A stretch of 64,000 bases of DNA from Pseudomonas sp. GGS8 (GCF_024168645.1 NZ_JALJWF010000001.1:2223001-2287000), one strand, 5' to 3'. Positions 36,721 to 45,127 are shown, numbered from the stretch's first letter. The notes: generated by a model not told the origin, from the letters alone. Numbers and translations are program-made.

Positions 36721-37788
36721 ATGAAGCTTGCACCGAAATTTCTTGCTGCTGCACTTGGATTGGGTTTGAGTCTTGGCCTTGCCGGCCAGGCGTTCGCTAC
36801 TGACCTGAAGCACTGGCCAGCGGATCAGGCCAAGGCGCTGGACGCGATGATCGCGGCCAATGCCAACAAGGGTAACTTCGCGGTGTTCGACATGGACAAC
36901 ACCAGTTACCGCTACGACCTCGAAGAGTCATTGCTGCCGTTCATGGAAAACAAGGGCCTGATCACCCGCGAGAGCCTCGACCCCTCGCTGAAACTGATCC
37001 CGTTCAAAGACACTGCCGACCACAAGGAAAGCCTGTTCAGCTACTACTATCGTCTCTGTGAAATCGACGACATGGTCTGCTATCCATGGGTCGCCCAAGT
37101 GTTTTCCGGCTTCACGCTTCAAGAGCTCAAGGGCTACGTCGATGAGCTGATGGCGTCTGGCAAACCGGTGCCGAGCACCTATTACGACGGCGATGTGGTC
37201 AAGACCATCGACGTCCAGCCGCCGAAAGTCTTCACCGGCCAGGCCGAGCTCTACAACAAGCTGATGGAAAATGGCATTGAGGTCTACGTGATGACCGCGG
37301 CCTCCGAAGAATTGGTGCGCATGGTCGCTGCCGATCCGAAGTACGGCTACAACGTCAAACCGCAGAACGTGATCGGCGTGACCACGATGCTCAAGGACCG
37401 CAAGACTGGTGAACTGACCACGGCGCGTAAGCAGATCACTGCCGGCAAGTATGACGAGAAGGCCAACCTTGGCCTCGAGTTGACCCCGTACCTGTGGACT
37501 CCGGCAACCTGGATGGCCGGCAAGCAGGCGGCGATCCTGACCTACATCGATGAGTGGAAAAAACCGGTCCTGGTGGGTGGTGATACGCCGAGCAGCGACG
37601 GTTACATGCTGTTCCACAGCGTCGACGTGTCCAAGGGCGGGATCCATTTGTGGGTCAACCGCAAAGACAAGTACATGACCCAGATTAACGGCATGATGGC
37701 CAAGCACGCAGCGGCCCAGGCCAAAGAAGGGTTGGCGGTGACGGCGGACAAGAACTGGGTGATCGTCAAGCCTGAAGAAATCCAGTAA
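36721..37788 (+). CDS. pchP: Periplasmic phosphorylcholine phosphatase
   Basis: PchP releases choline from phosphorylcholine in the periplasm. The 355-residue precursor has a signal peptide cleaved near residue 26 (AFA-TDLK). The HAD motif I DMDNT begins at Asp57, which is residue 31 of the mature form, matching the catalytic DMDNT numbering reported for the P. aeruginosa enzyme. A following CXnC pair (CEIDDMVC) and [11 protein letters not shown] (motif IV) also fit. The start ATG 36721 follows GGGGAG. In P. aeruginosa pchP lies elsewhere, so its position here is lineage-specific. Confidence 0.9.
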   Translation: MKLAPKFLAAALGLGLSLGLAGQAFATDLKHWPADQAKALDAMIAANANKGNFAVFDMDNTSYRYDLEESLLPFMENKGLITRESLDPSLKLIPFKDTADHKESLFSYYYRLCEIDDMVCYPWVAQVFSGFTLQELKGYVDELMASGKPVPSTYYDGDVVKTIDVQPPKVFTGQAELYNKLMENGIEVYVMTAASEELVRMVAADPKYGYNVKPQNVIGVTTMLKDRKTGELTTARKQITAGKYDEKANLGLELTPYLWTPATWMAGKQAAILTYIDEWKKPVLVGGDTPSSDGYMLFHSVDVSKGGIHLWVNRKDKYMTQINGMMAKHAAAQAKEGLAVTADKNWVIVKPEEIQ

Positions 37789-37797
37789 GCGCTACGA

Positions 37798-37901
37798 TGA
37801 TCGTTCCCACGCTCTGCGTGGGAATGCAGCCCGTGACGCTCCGCGTCACTGGACGCGGAGCGTCCCTTGAGGCATCCCCACGCGGGAGCGTGGGAACGAT
37901 C
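37798..37901. repeat. Intergenic inverted repeat (GATCGTTCCCACGCTC type)
   Basis: GATCGTTCCCACGCTCTGCG and CGCGGGAGCGTGGGAACGATC are the outer arms, with an inner hairpin GACGCTCCGCGTC and GACGCGGAGCGTC. This is a third dispersed repeat family in the window, lying between the pchP stop and its terminator. Confidence 0.85.
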
Positions 37902-37935
37902 AAAAAAATGCCCCGCACTTGGCGGGGCATTTTTT
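37902..37935. terminator. Rho-independent terminator after pchP
   Basis: AAAAAAATGCCCCGC, loop ACTT, then GGCGGGGCATTTTTT. It is almost identical to the terminator at 39287-39319. Confidence 0.93.
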
Positions 37936-38046
37936 GTTCAAGAATAACGACGTGCTGTGTCTGCCCGAGGCCTATATTCAGAGGTTAATCACAGGGTGAG
38001 AAGGCACTTCGCAGTTTGCTGAGTCAACCACCCGAGGAGCGGGTGT

Positions 38047-39261
38047 ATGCGGCGATCACAAGGTCTCTTCACTGCGTGGATGTTTGCCGTACTGATCGGA
38101 TACGGTTGCCTGCCTGCAAATGGGTCAACCGAATTAACACAGCAAAGTGATGAGCTCACTTCACCGGAAGAGCCTCAAGTGGCCCCGGCCCTGAATTTGA
38201 TTAAGCTGGTGCGTAAGCTCAAGGCATCGCACAGCACGTCGGTCAATATCGTGCAATTGGGCGACTCCCATACGGCGGCTGACCTGTTTACCGGTGAGAT
38301 GCGTCGATTGTTTCAGGAGCAATACGGCGAAGGCGGTATTGGCTTCATCGCGGCGGTGCCTGTGTCGGGCACCCGTTACAATCAAGTTGTACTCTCGACA
38401 ATCAGTGGCCAATGGAGCCTGATCTCCAGTCGCAACCAGTACAGTGGCGAGTTTCCATTGGGTGGCTATCTGTCACTGCCGATGACTCCGGGCGCCCAGG
38501 TGCATATTGATTTACGAGAATCAAATGAGCGGAAATATCGAATTTCTGCGCTGTATCGGGCGCTTTCCAATAGTCGCCTGTTGGTCAGAGATGCGGAAAG
38601 CTCTTTCAGCGTCGAGCTGTTGGCAACATCTGGACAGTGGCGTTTCGGCCCAGAGAGCAATCCTATGAGTCTGCCGGTGGACCTGACGATCACCCGCAAT
38701 CAGGCAGTGGAGCTTGGGGGGTGGGACATCGAGTCGCTGGTAGATAGTGGGGTGACTTACTCCGCGCTGGGTGTTAATGGGGCGACACTGGCGATTCTCG
38801 ATAAGTGGCAAGACGGGTGGCAAAGAAACTTGCAAGCGTTGCACCCTGATTTGCTGGTGCTCGCGTATGGGGGTAACGAAGCATTTGATGACGGTCTGGA
38901 CTTGGCGCTCTATAAGGCTGGCCTGAATGAAAAGCTCGCTCTGTTACGGCGTATCCTGCCTGATGTTGTGCTCTTGTTAATCGGACCAGCAGACTCGATA
39001 AAGCAACGGTCCGCCAATTCGTGTGCTGGGCGCCAGCCTGAAAACCTGGCTCAGATCATTCAAATTCAGAGGCAAGCGGCATTAAAGGCCGCAGCCTTGT
39101 TCTGGGACTGGCAAGCGTACATGGGCGGAGCCTGTTCAATTGAGCGTTGGCAGTCAGAGCATTTGGCTCAAGACGATCTTATTCACCTGAATGGTGAAGG
39201 CTATAGAAGAAGCGCGGGCGAACTTTACCGTTATCTGCAAGTTCAGCTGATGGGGAAGTGA
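38047..39261 (+). CDS. Exported SGNH/GDSL-family hydrolase, possible O-acetylesterase
   Basis: The 404-residue protein has an N-terminal hydrophobic signal (about residues 8-20). The SGNH blocks are visible: block I QLGDSHTAADLFTG (Ser nucleophile), block II-like GVNGATLAI, block III YGGNEAFD and block V DLIHLNGEGY with the catalytic Asp and His. The layout and GDSHTA start resemble peptidoglycan O-acetylesterases of the Ape1 type; that substrate is inferred. Codon use is less GC-biased than in its neighbours, and the gene lies between two nearly identical terminators, suggesting later arrival. GGGTG/GGAG precedes the ATG. Confidence 0.82.
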   Translation: MRRSQGLFTAWMFAVLIGYGCLPANGSTELTQQSDELTSPEEPQVAPALNLIKLVRKLKASHSTSVNIVQLGDSHTAADLFTGEMRRLFQEQYGEGGIGFIAAVPVSGTRYNQVVLSTISGQWSLISSRNQYSGEFPLGGYLSLPMTPGAQVHIDLRESNERKYRISALYRALSNSRLLVRDAESSFSVELLATSGQWRFGPESNPMSLPVDLTITRNQAVELGGWDIESLVDSGVTYSALGVNGATLAILDKWQDGWQRNLQALHPDLLVLAYGGNEAFDDGLDLALYKAGLNEKLALLRRILPDVVLLLIGPADSIKQRSANSCAGRQPENLAQIIQIQRQAALKAAALFWDWQAYMGGACSIERWQSEHLAQDDLIHLNGEGYRRSAGELYRYLQVQLMGK

Positions 39262-39286
39262 AGGGGTGGGCTGATCATTAGCCGAT

Positions 39287-39319
39287 AAAAAATACCCCGC
39301 ACTTGGCGGGGTATTTTTT
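39287..39319. terminator. Rho-independent terminator, near copy of 37902-37935
   Basis: AAAAAATACCCCGC, loop ACTT, then GGCGGGGTATTTTTT. Compared with the upstream copy, one stem G-C pair has become A-T on both sides, so the stem is preserved. It serves the SGNH gene and, from the other side, ilvD. Confidence 0.93.
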
Positions 39320-39335
39320 GTTCGACGGTTAAGTA

Positions 39336-41177
39336 TTACAGCCCGTCGAGCATCGCTTTGTTACGCACGGCACCTTTGTCGGCGCTGGTGGCCAACAGGG
39401 CATAGGCTTTCAGGGCGGTGGTCACTTTACGTGGACGCTTTTCCACCGGCTTCCAGCCTTTCTTGTCCTGCTCGACCCGGCGCGCGGCCAGTTCTTCGTC
39501 GCTGATCAACAGGTTGATCGAGCGGTTCGGAATGTCGATCAGGACCTTGTCGCCATCCTGCACCAGACCGATCGCGCCGCCGGCAGCGGCTTCTGGCGAA
39601 GCGTGGCCGATGGACAAGCCCGAAGTACCGCCGGAGAAACGGCCGTCGGTGAGCAGGGCGCAGGCTTTGCCCAGGCCTTTGGATTTCAGGTAAGAGGTCG
39701 GGTAGAGCATTTCCTGCATGCCCGGGCCGCCTTTCGGGCCTTCGTAACGAATGATCACGATATCGCCGGCCTTCACTTCGTCGGCAAGGATGCCGCGTAC
39801 GGCGCTGTCCTGGCTTTCGAAGATCTTCGCGTTGCCTTCGAAGACATGGATCGACTCGTCGACACCCGCGGTTTTCACCACGCAACCGTCCAGCGCGATG
39901 TTGCCGTACAGAACGGCCAGGCCACCTTCTTTCGAGTAAGCGTGTTCGACACTGCGGATGCAGCCGTTTTCACGGTCGTCATCCAGGGTTTCCCAACGGG
40001 TCGACTGGCTGAACGCGGTTTGCGTCGGGATGCCCGCGGGGCCAGCCTTGAAGAAGTGATGCACCGCTTCGTCATTGGTCTGGGTGATGTCCCACTTGGC
40101 GATACCTTCGGCCATGGTCTTGCTGTGTACGGTCGGCAGGTCGGTGTGCAACAGGCCGCCACGGGCCAGGGAGCCGAGGATGCTGAAGATCCCGCCGGCA
40201 CGGTGCACGTCTTCCATGTGGTACTTCTGGATGTTCGGCGCGACCTTGCACAGTTGTGGTACATGGCGGGAGAGGCGGTCGATGTCGCGCAGGTCGAAAT
40301 CGATCTCGGCTTCCTGAGCCGCGGCCAGCAAGTGGAGGATGGTGTTGGTGGAACCGCCCATGGCGATGTCCAGGGTCATGGCGTTTTCGAACGCTTTGAA
40401 GTTGGCGATGTTGCGCGGCAACACCGACTCGTCGTTCTCGCCGTAATAACGCTTGCACAGCTCGACGATGGTGCGGCCGGCTTGCAGGAACAGCTGTTCG
40501 CGGTCGCTGTGGGTAGCCAGGGTCGAACCGTTGCCCGGCAACGCGAGGCCGAGGGCTTCGGTCAGGCAGTTCATCGAGTTGGCGGTGAACATGCCGGAGC
40601 AGGAGCCGCAAGTAGGGCAGGCGCTACGCTCGTACTCGGCGACCTTCTCGTCAGAGGCGCTGGAGTCGGCGGCAATCACCATGGCGTCGACCAGGTCGAG
40701 GCCGTGGCTGGCCAGTTTGGTCTTGCCGGCTTCCATCGGGCCGCCAGACACGAAGATCACCGGGATGTTCAGGCGCAAGGCGGCCATCAGCATGCCAGGG
40801 GTGATCTTGTCGCAGTTGGAGATGCAGACGATGGCGTCGGCGCAGTGAGCGTTGACCATGTATTCGACGGAGTCGGCGATGATCTCGCGGCTCGGCAGCG
40901 AATAGAGCATGCCGTCGTGGCCCATGGCGATACCGTCATCCACGGCGATGGTGTTGAATTCTTTGGCTACGCCGCCGGCCCGTTCGATTTCGCGAGCGAC
41001 CAGTTGACCCAGGTCCTTGAGGTGCACATGGCCCGGTACGAACTGGGTAAAGGAGTTGGCAATGGCGATGATCGGCTTCTTGAAGTCGTCATCTTTCATC
41101 CCCGTGGCGCGCCACAGTGCGCGAGCACCGGCCATGTTGCGGCCGTGGGTGGATGTTTTCGAGCGGTAATCAGGCAT
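39336..41177 (-). CDS. ilvD: Dihydroxy-acid dehydratase
   Basis: IlvD dehydrates dihydroxy acids in isoleucine and valine synthesis using an iron-sulfur cluster. The 613-residue length is that of the E. coli [4Fe-4S] enzyme. Cluster-binding segments [12 protein letters not shown] and [19 protein letters not shown] are intact, as is [18 protein letters not shown] near the C-terminus. Its promoter lies in the 257-base gap up to the peptide cluster, in which no other feature was recognised. It marks the left, conserved border of the accessory operon. Confidence 0.96.
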   Translation of the reverse strand: MPDYRSKTSTHGRNMAGARALWRATGMKDDDFKKPIIAIANSFTQFVPGHVHLKDLGQLVAREIERAGGVAKEFNTIAVDDGIAMGHDGMLYSLPSREIIADSVEYMVNAHCADAIVCISNCDKITPGMLMAALRLNIPVIFVSGGPMEAGKTKLASHGLDLVDAMVIAADSSASDEKVAEYERSACPTCGSCSGMFTANSMNCLTEALGLALPGNGSTLATHSDREQLFLQAGRTIVELCKRYYGENDESVLPRNIANFKAFENAMTLDIAMGGSTNTILHLLAAAQEAEIDFDLRDIDRLSRHVPQLCKVAPNIQKYHMEDVHRAGGIFSILGSLARGGLLHTDLPTVHSKTMAEGIAKWDITQTNDEAVHHFFKAGPAGIPTQTAFSQSTRWETLDDDRENGCIRSVEHAYSKEGGLAVLYGNIALDGCVVKTAGVDESIHVFEGNAKIFESQDSAVRGILADEVKAGDIVIIRYEGPKGGPGMQEMLYPTSYLKSKGLGKACALLTDGRFSGGTSGLSIGHASPEAAAGGAIGLVQDGDKVLIDIPNRSINLLISDEELAARRVEQDKKGWKPVEKRPRKVTTALKAYALLATSADKGAVRNKAMLDGL

Positions 41178-41434
41178 GGAGCACTCCGGGCGGCTAATCA
41201 GGTATCAAAAGGGAAGTGAGCTTCTATTGACGTCTGGAACACTCAGAAATGGCCGTGTGTCCGGAAGTTGCCGATAACTTTGCGGGATCGCCGCGCGCTT
41301 CAGCTTGAGCTCATAAACCCGCCGGGGGATGACTGGCGATGAATCTCGCGATTCTACACCGCTGGCGTCAGGAGGGAATGCCGGAAAGTGCTGATCCAGT
41401 GCTGACGGTGCGCGTGGGATGACGACTGGCAGGA

Positions 41435-42655
41435 TTATTCGACGCTTGGGCTGGCTCTCGGGCTTTTGGCTCGGCTATGGATACGACTGTTGAGCGCCAG
41501 CGCCACGCTGCTCAAAATGATGAAGCTGTATCCCAGCGTGGATTGCAGGTTGGCCGGGCTCAGGCTGATGAGCGCACTGATCAACCCGCCGCAGATGAAA
41601 ATCACCGTGCTGCCGGCCGACGCCGAGGTTCCCGCATTTTCGGGGAACAGGCTCATGGCTTTGGACGTGGCGGCCGGTCGGGCGATGGTGGTTCCGGCGG
41701 TACAGATGAGCATCGGTATCAGGACGGTGATCGGGGACAGCGTAAAGTGACTTGAGAGGTAAAGCATGATCAGGCCGGACAGCAGGATCAGGCTCAGCCC
41801 GCTAATGACTTGATGACCGGGACTGATACGTTTACCCAGCAGCGTCGCAACCGTGCCGCCGACAATGTAGGCGCCGCCATACACCAGCAGGATCAGCGAG
41901 AAGTCATAGGCCGATAGCTGGAGTTGATCCATGAAAATCAGCGGCGAAATCACGATGAAGGAAAAATGGCAGGCGAATGCAAAGGCTGAAATCAGCCAGT
42001 AGGACAGAAAGTCGAAATCGCACAAGACCCGGCGGTAGGGCTGGAAGATATTTGGTCGCGCTCCGGTTGCCGTGGGCCGAGTGTTTTCGAGAAAAAAACA
42101 GGCTTTGAGCAACACTATTCCAGCCAGTGCGGTAAACGCCCAGAAACTGCTTTGCCAGCCCAGCGTGGCTTGCAGGAACGTGCCAGCCAACGGTGAGATT
42201 GAGATGAAAACACCGGTGGCAGTCACCATCAGGATCCGCAACCGGTCACGCTCCTCGCCCTCGAACAGGTCCTGGATCAATGCTTGTGACAGCACGAAAC
42301 ACCCGCAGCCGAGTGCCTGAATCACACGGAACAGCAGGAAGTGAACATAGTCCGAGGTCAGTGTGCAGCCCACCGCACCCAGCATCGAGATGGTTATTCC
42401 AGCGAGCAACAGTCCTTTGCGCCCGATCACATCCGACAGCGGCCCGATCAGCAGTTGAGAGACTGCTATGCCGACGGCAAACAGGCTGATCGACAGCGCA
42501 ATATCGGCGGGGGTGCTGCGAAAGTGTTCGGCGAGCGCCGGGAACGAGGGCAGCAGGACATCCAGCGGGAACACGCCAAGCAGCACCATGGCCAACAACA
42601 GGCTGACCGCCCCCCGACGTTGTTTGACGGTTGCCGCGGATTGTCCTTCAGCCAT
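41435..42655 (-). CDS. MFS exporter of the Bcr/CflA type, last gene of the peptide operon
   Basis: The 406-residue inner-membrane protein has 12 predicted spans. The DHA1 drug-exporter motifs are present: FPLDVLLPSFPALAEHFRS in span 1 and GPLSDVIGRKGLLLAG between spans 2 and 3. The start overlaps the diiron oxygenase stop by eight bases (ATGGCTGA), tying it to the pathway. It is the obvious candidate to export, or give immunity to, the small product. No ABC exporter or peptidase is present, so the exported species is probably small, not a long peptide. Confidence 0.88.
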   Translation of the reverse strand: MAEGQSAATVKQRRGAVSLLLAMVLLGVFPLDVLLPSFPALAEHFRSTPADIALSISLFAVGIAVSQLLIGPLSDVIGRKGLLLAGITISMLGAVGCTLTSDYVHFLLFRVIQALGCGCFVLSQALIQDLFEGEERDRLRILMVTATGVFISISPLAGTFLQATLGWQSSFWAFTALAGIVLLKACFFLENTRPTATGARPNIFQPYRRVLCDFDFLSYWLISAFAFACHFSFIVISPLIFMDQLQLSAYDFSLILLVYGGAYIVGGTVATLLGKRISPGHQVISGLSLILLSGLIMLYLSSHFTLSPITVLIPMLICTAGTTIARPAATSKAMSLFPENAGTSASAGSTVIFICGGLISALISLSPANLQSTLGYSFIILSSVALALNSRIHSRAKSPRASPSVE

Positions 42656-43625
42656 CGATAAGCCCTGCCTTTATGAACAGTTGCTGGTTGGAGGACAGGT
42701 CGAAGAAGCCCGCTTTTTTCAACGCCTGAAGCGTTGCGCCAGCACCGGATCGCGCCCGTTGATGGGTGGCTTGGGGGCTGGTCAGTCCGCTGAGAATTTC
42801 CGTGACGGTAGTGTCGCCAAGCGCCGCGCTGTGCAGGCTTTCCCGCATCCATCGCTCATCGGCCTCGAAGAACATCCGGATGATGTCCGGCAGCGCTTTG
42901 GCGACAAACGTGCGTTGAGGGCTGTTCAGCGTCAGCCACAGGTAATGGAACACTTCAGAGAAATAGCGACTATGGCGCGCCTCGTCCGCCAGATGATCCC
43001 TGAGCATTGCCTGGACGCTGGAAACCAGGTCGTTACGGCAGGCATCGAGCAGTTCCTTGGCAATGATCGTCTCCGACACGAACCCGACGAGAAACCAGGC
43101 CAGCGCCCTGTATCTTTCAGGGGCGCCATCAAGCAGGGCATTCAATCGCATGATGCGGTGGGGCATGACCGGACGCCGGCTGATCCCGTAGAACATGGCA
43201 ACCTGTTCGGCAAGGCTATTGGAGAACAGGGCGTGATATCCCTCGTCGGTATAAAGCTGAAGTGCGGCGGTCTTCATCCGTGCGGGAATGTGGACATTCA
43301 GTTCATCATGGATGATGGTTTCCACGGAACGGTTGACGATGCGGTGCTCAAGCAAGGTGGTGTAGTCGAGGAAGTACACCAGATGATTGGCCGACAGCCG
43401 ATGGATGACGGTTTGACCTGCCGCTTTGATAGCGGGGTGAGTCAGGTAAGCCAGGAAGCCCGGAGGAAACCAGTGGCGCGTTTCCAGTTGCTGTTCCAGG
43501 TCTGGCGGTAATAGATAGTCGTGTTCGCTGGTGCGCACCGACGCGCGGGTATTCCAGTCGCCCAGGGTGTAACGATGAGCCCAGGACACGGGGTGGTCCA
43601 ACGGGGCAATGATGGGCGTGGTCAT
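42648..43625 (-). CDS. AurF-type non-haem diiron oxygenase
   Basis: The 325-residue protein resembles the p-aminobenzoate N-oxygenase AurF family. All seven expected metal ligands can be placed: Glu93, Glu128, His131 (in DEGYH), Glu185, His211, Glu215 and His218 (in HLADEARH). Their spacings (35, 3, 54, 26, 4, 3) closely follow those of AurF. Known members oxidise amines to hydroxylamines or nitro groups, or act in diazeniumdiolate pathways. The start overlaps the SagB-like gene's stop as ATGA. In this operon a Lys, Arg or N-terminal amine of the peptide, or a fragment of it, is a possible substrate; that is inference. Confidence 0.85.
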   Translation of the reverse strand: MTTPIIAPLDHPVSWAHRYTLGDWNTRASVRTSEHDYLLPPDLEQQLETRHWFPPGFLAYLTHPAIKAAGQTVIHRLSANHLVYFLDYTTLLEHRIVNRSVETIIHDELNVHIPARMKTAALQLYTDEGYHALFSNSLAEQVAMFYGISRRPVMPHRIMRLNALLDGAPERYRALAWFLVGFVSETIIAKELLDACRNDLVSSVQAMLRDHLADEARHSRYFSEVFHYLWLTLNSPQRTFVAKALPDIIRMFFEADERWMRESLHSAALGDTTVTEILSGLTSPQATHQRARSGAGATLQALKKAGFFDLSSNQQLFIKAGLIDG

Positions 43626-44731
43626 TGTTGCGGCTCCCGACGGCTCAGAAGATCTTTCAACTCCTTACACATCATTTGCCCGTCGCTGTAGCCACAGCCG
43701 ACAAAAAACAACGGTTGTTCTGCACTGTCCTCGATCCCCAGCAAGACCTCGACCTGATCATCGGCCAGCGCCCCCGTCAGCCAGGTGTTCAGCCCCAGCG
43801 CAGTGGCTACCAGTTGGAATGTTTGAGAAATATGCCCTGCTTCCACGAAGGCCATTCGGTAGGCTCGCGAGTGTTCATATTTCCACCACAGCTTGTCGAA
43901 CCGACTGGTGATGAACAGGCCCACGGGCAGGTTGTTGATGAAGTGCTGCCCGCACAGCAACTGCCCCAGTGGTGAGTCAGGTGTCGGGTTGACGAAACTC
44001 AAGGCGTGGTCGGTGGGATGGTAGGCGTAGAGCCCGGGTTTCAGGCCGCTGACGTTGTGTACATGAAGAAAGCCTTCGCAGGCATTCAGCCCGCCGCCGG
44101 ATGGGCTGCTGCGCCGGGCATCGAGACCCTCGACAAGGGTTTCGTCAACATCGTTTTCGCGCTCATGCAAGTAGCCAAGGGACAGGTAAAGCAGCGTGCC
44201 GATAGCTTCCAGTGAAACCGCTGCATCCGTAAAGGTGCGGCAGGTTTTTCGGCCGATCAGGACGTTGGCAAGAGACCCTTCCGGCAGGCAGGAGGGTTTT
44301 GGCAGGTCAATCAGCTCCCGCGCCTGGCGTTCTGTGGGCCGGTTGCTCGGAGCAGGCGCGGCCAGCACTTCGGTGCAATGGTCCAGGTAGTGTCTCGACC
44401 ATTCATGAATATCCTGAGGGACATGTTCGCAGGGGATGTTTTTGGTACCGATATGGAATATTTTCGACAGTTCATCCCAACCCCATTCAACAGTACCTTT
44501 TATTGATGTTGTCAGTATTCCTGCGTTCAGGAGTTGAGTGTCAACTATGTTGCTGTCGTTATACAGTTCAGGGTTGTTGATAAGTTGCGTAAGTCTGCTT
44601 GAGTATTCAAGGCTTAGTTCAAATTGTTTGTGGTTTTTGTAATCCCAGACTATTTGGCCGGGCGTGCGAGGAAGTATGAATAGATATGGGTTTATCTGCA
44701 TGGTGGGCGGTTCGCTCTGGACGGGTGCCAT
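43622..44731 (-). CDS. SagB/ThcOx-type flavin dehydrogenase
   Basis: The 369-residue protein has two parts. Residues 1-150 form an N-terminal region (NPYLFILPRTPGQIVWDYKNH) found before the flavin domain in SagB-type enzymes. Residues 155-369 are a nitroreductase-fold FMN domain with RKTCRTF (161-167) and RRSSPSGGGLN (206-216). In azole RiPP pathways SagB oxidises azolines to azoles. Here no cyclodehydratase is present and the nearby peptide lacks Cys and Ser. Start choice is uncertain: ATG 44731 directly follows the hairpin, ATG 44701 gives a more family-like N-terminus; neither has a good ribosome-binding site. The 5' half is AT-rich. Confidence 0.85.
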   Translation of the reverse strand: MAPVQSEPPTMQINPYLFILPRTPGQIVWDYKNHKQFELSLEYSSRLTQLINNPELYNDSNIVDTQLLNAGILTTSIKGTVEWGWDELSKIFHIGTKNIPCEHVPQDIHEWSRHYLDHCTEVLAAPAPSNRPTERQARELIDLPKPSCLPEGSLANVLIGRKTCRTFTDAAVSLEAIGTLLYLSLGYLHERENDVDETLVEGLDARRSSPSGGGLNACEGFLHVHNVSGLKPGLYAYHPTDHALSFVNPTPDSPLGQLLCGQHFINNLPVGLFITSRFDKLWWKYEHSRAYRMAFVEAGHISQTFQLVATALGLNTWLTGALADDQVEVLLGIEDSAEQPLFFVGCGYSDGQMMCKELKDLLSRREPQQ

Positions 44732-44733
44732 AG

Positions 44734-44763
44734 AAAACGCTGGGTAGCCGGCACTCCCCAGCG
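44734..44763 (-). terminator. Terminator-like hairpin between the peptide gene and the dehydrogenase gene
   Basis: On the minus strand CGCTGGG, a 12-base loop and CCCAGCG are followed by TTTT. A 7-bp stem with a short T run is a leaky terminator. Placed right after a tiny first gene it would make the peptide mRNA far more abundant than the enzyme mRNA, a common RiPP design. Confidence 0.55.
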
Positions 44764-44773
44764 TCTCATTTAC

Positions 44774-44845
44774 TTAGCGGGCTTTTGGTGCAACCAGAAA
44801 AGCCAGGTTGGCGATTTTGTTAGCTTCCAGAGTAATTGCTTTCAT
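44774..44845 (-). CDS. 23-residue peptide, candidate RiPP precursor
   Basis: A small open frame with a perfect AAGGAG ribosome-binding site (44853-44858) encodes 23 residues. The first half is MKAITLEANK; the peptide ends NLAFLVAPKAR. It has Lys at 2, 10 and 21, Arg23, Asn9 and Asn13, Phe16, Pro20, one Thr (5), and no Cys, Ser, Tyr or Trp. It is the first gene after a good promoter and is followed by a leaky-terminator hairpin and the dehydrogenase, oxygenase and exporter genes. This is the layout of a ribosomal precursor followed by its tailoring enzymes. A regulatory leader peptide is the alternative reading, but there is no repeated codon or classic attenuator pairing. Confidence 0.72.
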   Translation of the reverse strand: MKAITLEANKIANLAFLVAPKAR

Positions 44846-44876
44846 GTTGTTGACTCCTTGTCATTTGATAGTGAGT

Positions 44877-44892
44877 GTCACGTCGAGGTGAC
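44877..44892. promoter_or_regulatory. Perfect dyad in the leader of the peptide operon
   Basis: GTCACGTCGAGGTGAC has 5-bp perfect arms (GTCAC and GTGAC) around GTCGAG. It lies at or just after the predicted transcription start, about 30 bases upstream of the peptide start codon. It could be an operator or an mRNA-stabilising stem. Confidence 0.4.
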
Positions 44893-44898
44893 AACTCA

Positions 44899-44926
44899 AT
44901 CATAGGCTTTAATGGGTTCTTATCAA
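44899..44926 (-). promoter_or_regulatory. Sigma70-like promoter of the peptide operon
   Basis: On the minus strand TTGATA (44926-44921) and TATGAT (44904-44899) are 16 bases apart, each one or two mismatches from consensus. The start of transcription would be near 44890, giving a leader of about 45 bases. It is the best promoter match I noticed in the window, outside the cadA operator. Confidence 0.65.
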
Positions 44927-45016
44927 GGGGAGATTAAGTAGGAATATTCCAGTAATTTTGTCGGAGCGATCTTGGGCTTGGAACAGTTTTGTAAGTTGTA
45001 TTCTTTTAAATAAAAG

Positions 45017-45127
45017 ATGCAGGGAAACGTCCTGCAAGTCTGTAGGACTGCAAGAGTAAGACGATGGGGCGGGAGAGGAGATGTCGCGGCGTGAGAGTGG
45101 CTGACGGAGAGCCTGTAGGCTCCCCGT
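45017..45127 (-). terminator. Hairpins downstream of rlmI
   Basis: Two stems occur in the AT-rich gap after rlmI: 45104-45127 (ACGGAGAGCC, TGTA loop, GGCTCCCCGT, one mismatch, no T run) and 45019-45036 (GCAGG and CCTGC, followed on the minus strand by ATCTTTTATTT). Together they probably end rlmI transcription and insulate the peptide operon. The rest of the gap 44930-45015 shows nothing else. Confidence 0.45.

Noticed and set aside
39603..41219. 538-codon open frame antisense to ilvD
   Set aside because: It is complementary to a strongly conserved gene and has no family motif.
43622..44731. Reading the SagB-like gene as proof of a thiazole/oxazole RiPP cluster
   Set aside because: No YcaO cyclodehydratase is present and the adjacent peptide has no Cys or Ser.
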